Shown: positions 24,553 through 32,153 of the stretch, piece after piece
Numbering within the stretch: the stretch's first letter is position 1
Layout: each line of letters starts with the position of its first letter
NCBI RefSeq assembly: GCF_000518205.1
Contig: NZ_KI912400.1
Span: forward strand, 68,773 to 103,095
DNA from: Hutsoniella sourekii ATCC 700629
GTDB lineage: Bacteria; Bacillota; Bacilli; Lactobacillales; Aerococcaceae
Reading direction: 5' to 3'
Length of the DNA stretch: 34,323 nucleotides
Made by a program: the position numbers and the translations under genes
Notes under the pieces: model-generated
What the model was told of the DNA's origin: nothing
Databases searched by the model: none
What the model saw: only the letters and a program-made list of their open reading frames with translations

Positions 24553-26643
24553 ATGAAAAAGATCCAAACGACCTGCAACTATTGTACGGTTGGTTGTGGC
24601 TTAGAATTCTATGTTGAAGATAATCAAATAAAACAAATCCTACCTAAAGAGGGTTATCCTGTAAACCCGAATCTCTTATGTATCAAGGGTTTGAATTTAG
24701 ATAAGCAGCATACCGTTTATAAACCTAGCCCCCTACCTAAAATTCGCCAAGAAGATGGAAGTATGAAAGAAGTGGCTTGGGATCAAGCCTATGAACATGT
24801 GGCTAGTAAGATTCAAGAGATTCAAGCCAAATATGGTCCCGAAGCTTTTGCTGGTTTATCTACGGGGCAACTCTTGATTGAAGATTATGCCTTGCTGGGC
24901 CACTTGATGCGAGACCATCTTCAGACCAACTTGGATGGGAATACTCGTCTATGTATGGCGACAGCGGTGGTTGCTCATAAGCAATCTTTTGGGTTTGACT
25001 CACCAGGTTATACCATCAAGGATATCGAGCTGTCAGATACGATCGTTTTTATCGGATCCAATCCTGTGGTCGCTCACCCCGTGATTTGGAGCCGGGTACG
25101 TGCGTCTAGAAAGCCTTCGGATAATATTATTGTTATTGATCCACGCAAATCGCATGTGGCCAAAGAGGCGGATTATCACTATGGTATTAAGCATGACGGC
25201 GATTTACCGCTTCTTTATACTGTGGCTAATTTATTGATCGAGCGCGATGCCTTGGATCATGACTTTATTTCTCAGCATACCAACCACTTTGAAGAATTCA
25301 AAGAGTTTGTCAAGGACTTTACCCTAGATAAGGCGGAGGAACCAACTGGCCTTTCGAAAGAAGAGATTATCCAACTAGCCGATCTGATTGAATCGGGTCA
25401 GCGCGTGAGCTTCTGGTGGTGTATGGGTGTCAACCAACACTATGAAGGTGTTCGTGTTGCTCAGGCGATTATTAACCTAGCCTTAATGACTGGTAATATC
25501 GGTAAGCCAGGTACAGGAGCGAACTCGCTAACGGGCCAACCGAATGCGATGGGATCTCGACTCTTCTCAAATACGACTTCATTACCAGGAGGAGCTAATT
25601 TCGACAATCAGAGTGAGCGAGAACGGATTGCGGGTATCTACGGCGTGGAGCCAGATTACTTGGCTAAGAAGCCAACTATCCCTTACAATGCGATTGTTGA
25701 AGGCATTAATTCGGGAGAAATTAAGGGGCTTTGGGTCTACTGTACCAACCCTCGTCACAGCTTCACCAATAATGAGACCTTCAGACAAGCCGCTGAAAAA
25801 CTTGAGTTATTAGTGGTTCAAGATATCTATGATGATACCGAAACAGCTGAGTTAGCCACGGTTATGTTACCAGTGGTTCCAGCAATCAAGAAGGAAGGAA
25901 CCATGATCAACACCGAGAGACGGGTCGGGCCAGTTCAACCGGTGATTAGCCGAGAGGCTAATGAGAAGACCGACTATGAAGTCTTCCTAGGCATTGGACA
26001 GGCCCTTGGCATGAACTTAGACAAGTGGCAAACGCCGCGCGATGCCTTTGAGTTAATGAAGGAAACATCCCGAGGCACCCCGTGTGACATTACCGGAATT
26101 GATTGGGACCAATTGAAGAATTCCGAAGGGGTCCAATGGCCACTTCCGGAAGGCCAAGCCTTAGAAGCGGATGAACGCCGACTTTATGAGGATGGTCAAT
26201 TCTTCACGCCAGATGGTCGAGCTAACTTTGTCTTTGAGACGCCAATGGAAGATCCAATGGCGACAAGTGAAGAGTTTCCGATCGTCTTCAATACGGGACG
26301 AATTTCGGCAGCAGCTTGGCATACCCGGACACGGACGCGTGAGATTCCAGCAGCCAGACAGGTTGAACCGGATGACGCTTACGTTATTATGGGACCTGGG
26401 CTCGCTCAAGAGAAGAAGCTCCAAGCTGGTGATCAGATTCGGGTCCATTCCTCTAACGGACAATCAGCGATTTTTGATGTTCAAATCTCAGCTGACCAGA
26501 GAGACGATGAGATTTTTGCGCCACTTCATTATGAAGAATGTAACAAGATGACCTTGTCGATCTATGATCCTTATTCCAAGGAGCCTGCTTATAAGTCAGC
26601 TCCTGTCAATATCGAAAAAATCGAAAAGCTTGTTGAAGCCTAA
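24553..26643 (+). CDS. Molybdopterin (bis-MGD) oxidoreductase, assimilatory nitrate reductase-like, single subunit
   Basis: 696 residues of the DMSO reductase superfamily. The N-terminus binds one [4Fe-4S] cluster (Cys8, Cys11, Cys15, Cys43). The Mo ligand is Cys134 in TRLCMATAV; nitrate reductases of the NarB/NasA type have Cys-Met here, whereas formate dehydrogenases have Cys or Sec followed by His. FIGSNPVVAHPV, MGVNQHYEGVR, TGNIGKPGTGANSLTGQPNAMGSR and the C-terminal TGRISAAAWHTRTRTREIP (molydopterin-binding domain) support the reductase group. No signal peptide, so it is cytoplasmic. No NADH, ferredoxin or cytochrome partner subunit lies beside it. Nitrate is the leading candidate substrate, but other oxyanions or a formate-related role remain possible. 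Confidence 0.85.
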   Translation: MKKIQTTCNYCTVGCGLEFYVEDNQIKQILPKEGYPVNPNLLCIKGLNLDKQHTVYKPSPLPKIRQEDGSMKEVAWDQAYEHVASKIQEIQAKYGPEAFAGLSTGQLLIEDYALLGHLMRDHLQTNLDGNTRLCMATAVVAHKQSFGFDSPGYTIKDIELSDTIVFIGSNPVVAHPVIWSRVRASRKPSDNIIVIDPRKSHVAKEADYHYGIKHDGDLPLLYTVANLLIERDALDHDFISQHTNHFEEFKEFVKDFTLDKAEEPTGLSKEEIIQLADLIESGQRVSFWWCMGVNQHYEGVRVAQAIINLALMTGNIGKPGTGANSLTGQPNAMGSRLFSNTTSLPGGANFDNQSERERIAGIYGVEPDYLAKKPTIPYNAIVEGINSGEIKGLWVYCTNPRHSFTNNETFRQAAEKLELLVVQDIYDDTETAELATVMLPVVPAIKKEGTMINTERRVGPVQPVISREANEKTDYEVFLGIGQALGMNLDKWQTPRDAFELMKETSRGTPCDITGIDWDQLKNSEGVQWPLPEGQALEADERRLYEDGQFFTPDGRANFVFETPMEDPMATSEEFPIVFNTGRISAAAWHTRTRTREIPAARQVEPDDAYVIMGPGLAQEKKLQAGDQIRVHSSNGQSAIFDVQISADQRDDEIFAPLHYEECNKMTLSIYDPYSKEPAYKSAPVNIEKIEKLVEA

Positions 26644-26657
26644 TAAAGGAGAATTCC

Positions 26658-27626
26658 ATGAATAAATTTATTGATAAGGCCAAGGCCTTGCCAGTCCCTA
26701 TCCTACCTACTTTGACAGGACTTTTAACCTTGTCGAATTTATACAATGGTCTAGGCTTTTCCTGGATCCGCCATCTCTCGATGTTACTAGCAGCCATCAT
26801 TTGGTTGATGTACTTGGTCAAACTTTGCCTTTCCTTTGACCAAGTTAAGCAGGAATATCTACAAGTGATTCCTGCTAGCTTGTATGGTGGCTTTACCATG
26901 ACCTTGATGATCTTGAGCTCCTACTTAGCTGAATATCAATTCGCCTTGGGGCGCAGTCTGTGGTTGGTGGCTACGATCCTTCATATTGTTCATATCCTAG
27001 CCTTTACTCTGATTCACTTTAGAGCCAACTTCATGCAGGTATCCTTTATGCCTTCTTGGTTTGTCACCTACAACGGACTAGCTGTATCCGTCGTTATTGG
27101 GGGTAACATGGGCTTTGAATGGTTACAAAAGGTGATCGCTATTTATTGTATTTTGATTTATCTGGCTTTAATACCTTTTATGGTTAAGCGCTTGGTGACA
27201 CTACCGGTTTCTAAGCCCCTGTATCACAGTCAGGCTATCGTTGTTGCCCCTGTGAGTTTAGCGATTGTGTCTTACTTGAATACCACCAACCAACCCATGG
27301 CCTGGTTGGTCTATCTGCTCTATTTGATGTTATTAATTTCTCTTGTCTACTACGCCTACCTCCTGCCTCGCTTCTTGTCCTTTAATTTCTTTCCAGCCTT
27401 TGCCGGAACCACTTTCCCGATGGCGATTGGAGCGGTGGCTTCAGGCAAGGTGGCAGGTTTTCTAAATGGTCAAGGCTTGGAGTCCTTAGGAGCCATGGCT
27501 AGCCAAATTCAAGGTATTCAAATTTATGTGACAACGATTGTGGTGGGTTATGTCTTTATCCGTTTCTTTGCCACAATTATGGATGTGGATACTTGGTTGC
27601 TTACTAACTACCCGGATAACGACTAA
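26658..27626 (+). CDS. TDT family membrane protein (TehA/SLAC1-like anion channel or transporter)
   Basis: 322 residues with about ten hydrophobic helices. It matches the tellurite-resistance/dicarboxylate transporter (TDT) family through LPVPILPTLTGLLTLSNLY, FMPSWFVTYNGLAVSVV and FFPAFAGTTFPMAIGAVASGKV. Relatives include TehA, the plant anion channel SLAC1 (chloride and nitrate) and the yeast sulfite exporter Ssu1. It begins 14 bases after the molybdoenzyme with AAAGGAG and its stop overlaps the mobA start by one base. Movement of the anionic substrate or product of the molybdoenzyme (for example nitrate or nitrite) is inferred from linkage. Confidence 0.78.
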   Translation: MNKFIDKAKALPVPILPTLTGLLTLSNLYNGLGFSWIRHLSMLLAAIIWLMYLVKLCLSFDQVKQEYLQVIPASLYGGFTMTLMILSSYLAEYQFALGRSLWLVATILHIVHILAFTLIHFRANFMQVSFMPSWFVTYNGLAVSVVIGGNMGFEWLQKVIAIYCILIYLALIPFMVKRLVTLPVSKPLYHSQAIVVAPVSLAIVSYLNTTNQPMAWLVYLLYLMLLISLVYYAYLLPRFLSFNFFPAFAGTTFPMAIGAVASGKVAGFLNGQGLESLGAMASQIQGIQIYVTTIVVGYVFIRFFATIMDVDTWLLTNYPDND

Positions 27627-28228
27627 TGTTCAATCAAGTTGCATTAATTATCCTAGCGGGCGGTAAGAGTCGGCGAATGGGCTTTGACAAGCAGCAACTA
27701 GAAATTGCAGGAGAAACCATTGTCCACAAACAAATCCACCACCTTCATCAATACTTCTATGAAGTCATTGTGGTCTCTAACCGTCCTGACTTATACCAAG
27801 ACGATCCCGTGCAAGTGGTCCGAGATGACTACTTGGGCCAAGGCCCATTGGCAGGGATTCATGCTGGTTTGCAAGCAACAAGGGCTGATTATGGCTTTGT
27901 TCTTGCTTGCGATATGCCTCACTGGGACTTGGACTATCTGGCCTATCAATTCAAACTGGCTAACCAAGGAGGACACCTACTTGTCGCCAGTCAAGATAGT
28001 CAAGGCCAGATCTATCCCTTTCATGCCTTGTATTCCAAGCAGTTACTAAGCCCTCTGGCTCAGTACTTAGAAGCGGGTCAGCGAAGAGTCCAATCTTTTA
28101 TACTCGATCAAGATGCTTGCCTGATTAAGCAAGAGGCCTATCCAAGGAAAGTAGATTTTTCAGATTTGTTTATTAATCTCAACCAGCCTGATGATCTTTG
28201 TCGCTACCAGGAAGGGAGGATTCCATGA
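27626..28228 (+). CDS. mobA: Molybdenum cofactor guanylyltransferase
   Basis: 200 residues of the nucleotidyltransferase fold. ILAGGKSRRMGFDKQQLEI binds GTP; VRDDYLGQGPLAGIHAGLQ and FVLACDMPHWD supply the Mg-binding Asp. MobA joins GMP to molybdopterin, giving the guanine dinucleotide cofactor that DMSO-reductase-type enzymes such as the upstream oxidoreductase need. Start and stop overlap both neighbours (TAATG with the TDT gene, ATGA with the HAD gene), showing tight coupling. Confidence 0.92.
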   Translation: MFNQVALIILAGGKSRRMGFDKQQLEIAGETIVHKQIHHLHQYFYEVIVVSNRPDLYQDDPVQVVRDDYLGQGPLAGIHAGLQATRADYGFVLACDMPHWDLDYLAYQFKLANQGGHLLVASQDSQGQIYPFHALYSKQLLSPLAQYLEAGQRRVQSFILDQDACLIKQEAYPRKVDFSDLFINLNQPDDLCRYQEGRIP

Positions 28229-29094
28229 TCCGCTTAATAGCCATTGATCTGGATGGTACGCTCTTAAGAGATGACCATACTTATGACCAAGATCGCTTCC
28301 AAGATCTGATTGGCCTGCTTACTGATCAAGGGATTCAACTTGCCATCATCTCAGGACATAGCCGTCAAGATACACAAGCCATACTTGAACCCATTAACTT
28401 GAAGGGGGTCTATGTCGCTAGTCATAATGGCAACTACATGACCTATAATGGGCAAAAGATTCGCCAAGTAAACCTCAAGCCGGCTGACCAAGCTTGGGCT
28501 TTGAGCCAGGTTCAAACTTATCAAGATGATTTTCTTTTGGTCGCTGATGATGGTCAGTCGTTATCTTATTGTTCAAGTCAAGCAGATGATTTTCATCACT
28601 TAGTCCAGTCAGAATATCCCCAAGCCCAAGCCATCACTCTAGAAGCACTACAGAAAGAGGTTTTCTTTAAGTTGGCGGTTCATTTTGGGCAATCAAGGGA
28701 TCAGATGCGGGCCTGGTCTCAAGCAATCCAGCCCTTTAACCGATCATTAGATGTTATTGCAAGGCATGGAGGTTGGTTGGAATTCCATCAAGTGGCTGGC
28801 GGTAAGGGGACTATCCTGAAGCGAATTCAAGCGCAATTGGGAATTAAGCCTAGTCAGACGCTTTGTTTTGGTAATCGGCTCAATGATGGTGACATGAATT
28901 CTTATGCCGAGCATTCAGTAGCGATGGCTAATGCGGATCCGGCCTATCAAGACCTATCTAGATATCTTATTGGCAGCAATCAAGACCAAGCCGTCATTCA
29001 AATATTAGAAACCTATATTCAGACAGGAAATTGGGACTTTATGATTTCTTACCAACAAAAAAATAGCAAGGAGGCAGAAGATGACAGACGTTAA
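28225..29094 (+). CDS. Cof-type HAD-IIB family phosphatase
   Basis: 290 residues. HAD motif I IDLDGTLL (nucleophile Asp), motif II ISGHS, Lys in the C-terminal GGKGTILKRI, and motif III/IV FGNRLNDGDMNSYAEHSVAMANA are present. Members dephosphorylate sugar phosphates, FMN or PLP. An FMN-related substrate would fit the FMN_bind gene that it overlaps by 14 bases, but this is speculation. GGGAGG seven bases before the ATG at 28225 decides the start; a GTG at 28198 lies inside mobA without its own site. Confidence 0.85.
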   Translation: MIRLIAIDLDGTLLRDDHTYDQDRFQDLIGLLTDQGIQLAIISGHSRQDTQAILEPINLKGVYVASHNGNYMTYNGQKIRQVNLKPADQAWALSQVQTYQDDFLLVADDGQSLSYCSSQADDFHHLVQSEYPQAQAITLEALQKEVFFKLAVHFGQSRDQMRAWSQAIQPFNRSLDVIARHGGWLEFHQVAGGKGTILKRIQAQLGIKPSQTLCFGNRLNDGDMNSYAEHSVAMANADPAYQDLSRYLIGSNQDQAVIQILETYIQTGNWDFMISYQQKNSKEAEDDRR

Positions 29095-30004
29095 TAAAAT
29101 TTATCACTACGGCGAACAAAGGCAAGCCGTCGATACGACTTCTAGCGCTAGCCAATCAAGTGAGACTCATCCTGATCAAGACTATCCCCGCAATGACAAC
29201 CAATTTATTGGCCAAGCCAGGGGACTCAATGGAGAGGTAGTGGCTAGAGTGACTCTATCCATTGACCAAATTGAGATTATCGATGAGAAGGAGACCACTG
29301 GGATTGGTGATTTAGCTACTCGAACTTTGCCAGAGCGGATGTTACAAGAACACAAGATCGATGTTGACTCGATCACCGGAGCCACTGTGACTTCACAGGC
29401 TGTCAAGAAGGCTGTTCAAGAAGCCATGCAAGCAGCCGTTGATGATTGGAGCCAAGGTTTAGATCCTGTTCATACCGCTTCAAGTCTACCCGCCCAAACG
29501 GCCGGTCCAGGCCAATACATTGGTCAAGCTCAAGGTCTAGGCGGGACTCTAGAGGTTCAGGTCAGCTCTTCAAATGGTCAGACCATCGAAGCCGTTCAAG
29601 TCTTGAATCACAATGAAACACCAGGAATCGGCACCAAGGCTATTGATGCCCTTCCAGACTTATTTGTGCAAGAGAATTCCACTCAAGTGGATGCCATTGC
29701 GGGAGCTACAATAACCAGTCAAGCGCTCAAGGAGGCTGTTCAAAACGCCTTAGCCCAAGGCGCTCGTTCGCCTGCTGCAGCTGAAGGACTTGAGGGTGTG
29801 GTTGCTCAATTATTAGACTCTAAAGCTTTCCAAGGAGCCATCTATGATGTCTTGAGTCAATATCTCCCACAATCATCCCAGGCCCCAGCCTCAGCAAACC
29901 ATACGGAATCTTTTGATAGTCACTCTAGTGCTTCTTATGTAAGCGAAGAAGAGATTCTTGATCAACAGGTGCCAGACACGACTTCTTCAGCGAGTCAACA
30001 TTAA
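29081..30004 (+). CDS. Leaderless protein with two FMN_bind domains
   Basis: 307 residues. Two FMN_bind domains are visible: about 41-120 with ETTGIGDLA and DSITGATVTS, and about 144-226 with ETPGIGTKA and DAIAGATITS. The Thr residues 102 and 210 occupy the place where ApbE attaches FMN. There is no signal peptide or membrane helix, unlike most FMN_bind proteins, which work outside the membrane. The Ser/Thr-rich ends each carry DTTSSASQ (18-25 and 299-306). It is the last gene of the molybdenum operon. An electron-carrier role for the molybdoenzyme is inferred. No ApbE gene is in the window. Confidence 0.8.
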   Translation: MTDVNKIYHYGEQRQAVDTTSSASQSSETHPDQDYPRNDNQFIGQARGLNGEVVARVTLSIDQIEIIDEKETTGIGDLATRTLPERMLQEHKIDVDSITGATVTSQAVKKAVQEAMQAAVDDWSQGLDPVHTASSLPAQTAGPGQYIGQAQGLGGTLEVQVSSSNGQTIEAVQVLNHNETPGIGTKAIDALPDLFVQENSTQVDAIAGATITSQALKEAVQNALAQGARSPAAAEGLEGVVAQLLDSKAFQGAIYDVLSQYLPQSSQAPASANHTESFDSHSSASYVSEEEILDQQVPDTTSSASQH

Positions 30005-30041
30005 TATATTGACGCAATATAATTATAAACAATAGCTTATT

Positions 30042-30071
30042 TAGACCTGTTATTAACTAATAACAGGTCTA
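30042..30071. repeat. Long hairpin between the molybdenum and siderophore operons
   Basis: TAGACCTGTTATTA (30042-30055) is a perfect inverted copy of 30058-30071, with AGCTT and AAGCT further out. No T run follows, so it may be a 3'-end stabiliser, an inefficient terminator or an operator just upstream of the next promoter. Confidence 0.6.
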
Positions 30072-30092
30072 TTAAAGCTTGATATAATGGGA

Positions 30093-30120
30093 TTGACAGT
30101 GTGTGGATACGTGGTATAAT
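30093..30120 (+). promoter_or_regulatory. Near-consensus promoter of the siderophore importer operon
   Basis: TTGACA (30093-30098), 16-bp spacer, TATAAT (30115-30120), start near 30127. No clear Fur box (GATAATGATAATCATTATC-like) is seen around it. Confidence 0.85.
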
Positions 30121-30155
30121 CTTTAATAAGATTTCAAAAAAATGGAGGTAAAGTC

Positions 30156-31121
30156 ATGAAGTTTTTAAAACATCTCTTAGTATTAACCCTAGTTGCTAGC
30201 CTGGGTGGCTTTCTAGCGCCTCTTGCTAAGGCCCAAGAAACTGTTCAGGTAGAAGATATTCACGGCACTCAAGAAGTAGCCAAGAATCCTAAAGTGGTTG
30301 TAGCTTTAGATAATCGCACCTTTCAAACACTTGAAGAGTGGGGGATCCCTCTAGCAGCTGTTCCAAAGGATGTTATGCCTGCTGATAGTGCATATGTCAA
30401 GGATGACCAAGTTGAAAATATCGGTAACCACCGTGAGCCTAACCTTGAGTTGATCGCAGCCTTACAGCCTGACCTTGTTATTGTTGGCCAACGTTTCGCC
30501 AGCCATTACGACGCAATCAAGGAACTAGTTCCTGATGCTACGGTCTTAGACTTCTCATGGGATGTCTCAGAGGAAGCGGAAGAAGCGGGTGAGAATTTAA
30601 CCCAGGGCTTAATCAAAGGAAGTAAGGACTTAGGGGCTATTTTTGGTAAAGAAAAAGAAGCGGATCAATTAGTGGCAGACTTTGAATCCGCCATCCAAGA
30701 AGCCAAGAATGCTTATAATGGCAAAGATAAGGTGATGTCTTTAGTGGTTTCTGGTGGAGAAATTGGCTTTGCAGCCCCACATTCTGGTCGCGTTTGGGGT
30801 CCCTTGTATGATATTCTAGGATTACAACCAGCATTAGAAGTTGACCATGCTTCTTCTGACCATAAGGGAGACGACATTTCAGTTGAGGCGATTGCTGAGA
30901 GTGATCCAGATTGGTTGTTTGTTCTAGACCGTGATGCAGCCGTAGCCGATGAAGCTAGTAGCCCGGCCAAGGATGTTATCGATCAAGCGCCAGCTTTAGC
31001 GGAGACCAAAGCGATCAAAGAAGGTCATGTTCTCTATGCGCCAGATGATACTTACACCAACGAATCGATTCAAACCTTTACCACTATTTTCCAAGAGATT
31101 GCTAAGGCATTTGCTAAGTAA
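30156..31121 (+). CDS. Siderophore-type ABC importer substrate-binding protein, YclQ-like, no lipobox
   Basis: 321 residues. Signal peptide MKFLKHLLVLTLVASLGGF with cleavage likely after LAKA, then a cluster A-III binding domain: VQVEDIHGTQEVAKNPKVVVALDNRTFQTLEEWG, IAALQPDLVIVGQRFASHYD, and the long C-terminal lobe ending AIKEGHVLYAPDDTYTNESIQTF. The pattern matches the YclQ/CeuE/FatB group for catecholate siderophores. The usual lipidation cysteine is absent, as in the molybdenum-linked binding protein. GGAGGTAA sets the ATG. It heads an operon with two permeases and an ATPase. Confidence 0.82.
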   Translation: MKFLKHLLVLTLVASLGGFLAPLAKAQETVQVEDIHGTQEVAKNPKVVVALDNRTFQTLEEWGIPLAAVPKDVMPADSAYVKDDQVENIGNHREPNLELIAALQPDLVIVGQRFASHYDAIKELVPDATVLDFSWDVSEEAEEAGENLTQGLIKGSKDLGAIFGKEKEADQLVADFESAIQEAKNAYNGKDKVMSLVVSGGEIGFAAPHSGRVWGPLYDILGLQPALEVDHASSDHKGDDISVEAIAESDPDWLFVLDRDAAVADEASSPAKDVIDQAPALAETKAIKEGHVLYAPDDTYTNESIQTFTTIFQEIAKAFAK

Positions 31122-31150
31122 TCTGGTCATCTGATAAGGAGTCGGTAAGA

Positions 31151-32149
31151 TTGACCCATCAAGCAGACAAGTTAAAGAGTAGGGCTGATAAAAATCAGTC
31201 CTCTTTTTCGTATTTATTCCACTCTAAGTGGGGATTAGCTATCATGACGGCCTTGGTGGGCTTATTGATCTTTCTGTCTTTGTATACAGGTGTCTATGAC
31301 CTGAGCGGAGACGGCAAGGGTATGTTTTGGATTACTCGCTTGCCCCGAACCATTTCCTTGGTCTTATCTGGTGCCACCATGGCTCTAACGGGCCTGGTGA
31401 TGCAACTGTTGACCCAGAACAAGTTCAGTGAAACGACTACAACAGGAACCATCGAATGGGCAGGCCTGGGTTTGGTGCTTGTCTATGTCCTCCTGCCTAA
31501 TCCGACTATTTGGCAGCGGATGATGGGGGCGGTGGTCTTTGCTTTTATTGGAAGCTCCATTTTCTTTGCTTTCATGTCGCAGATTCGACTCAAGTCCTCC
31601 CTAATTGTTCCAATTGTTGGTATGATGTTAGGAGCGGTGATCTCGGCAATTAGTAACTTTGTGGCTTTAACTTTCCAGGCCTCGCAAGTTTTAACGATTT
31701 GGTTTACGGGATCTTTTGCAAATGTCCAAAAGGGGCGTTATGAGTTGATTTGGCTCTTAATCCTTGTTGTAATCTTGATTTATCTCTTTGCTGATCGCTT
31801 AACTATTGTCGGCTTAGGTGAAGATATTGCCGTTAATTTGGGAATCAATTATCAAGCAATGATGCTGGTGGGAGTGACGATTGTCTCCTTGGCGACAGGG
31901 GTTGTAGCTGCGGTTGTGGGTTACTTACCCTTTATTGGACTAATGGTGCCTAACTTAGTCTCTCGTTTGGCCGGGGATGATTTGCGGTCCAACCTTCCCT
32001 GGGTAGCCTTGCTAGGGATGGCCAGCCTCATTACTGGAGACCTCTTGTCACGGACTTTAGTCCAGCCCTTTGAGATTCCAGTGTCCTTGATCCTAGGCGT
32101 GGTGGGCTCTAGTTTGTTTATTGCGATATTATGGCGTAGGGATGGGTGA
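31151..32149 (+). CDS. Siderophore-type ABC importer permease, YclN-like
   Basis: 332 residues, FecCD fold, with about nine or ten helices. RLPRTISLVLSGATMALTGLVMQLLTQNKFSETTTTGTIEWAGLG and GYLPFIGLMVPNLVSRLAGDDLRSNLPW match the YclN/FatD/CeuB group. TTG start at 31151 with AAGGAG (31136-31141). It pairs with the next permease to form a heterodimeric channel, unlike the single permease of the molybdenum cassette. Confidence 0.85.
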   Translation: MTHQADKLKSRADKNQSSFSYLFHSKWGLAIMTALVGLLIFLSLYTGVYDLSGDGKGMFWITRLPRTISLVLSGATMALTGLVMQLLTQNKFSETTTTGTIEWAGLGLVLVYVLLPNPTIWQRMMGAVVFAFIGSSIFFAFMSQIRLKSSLIVPIVGMMLGAVISAISNFVALTFQASQVLTIWFTGSFANVQKGRYELIWLLILVVILIYLFADRLTIVGLGEDIAVNLGINYQAMMLVGVTIVSLATGVVAAVVGYLPFIGLMVPNLVSRLAGDDLRSNLPWVALLGMASLITGDLLSRTLVQPFEIPVSLILGVVGSSLFIAILWRRDG

Positions 32150-32153
32150 TTAG

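Noticed and set aside
25544-25813. Plus-strand frame inside the molybdoenzyme gene
   Set aside because: Out-of-frame shadow of a well-supported gene, with no start signal.
24553-26643. Formate dehydrogenase alpha subunit
   Set aside because: The Mo-ligand Cys is followed by Met, not the His required in formate dehydrogenases, and no Fdh partner subunits are present. Kept only as an alternative.
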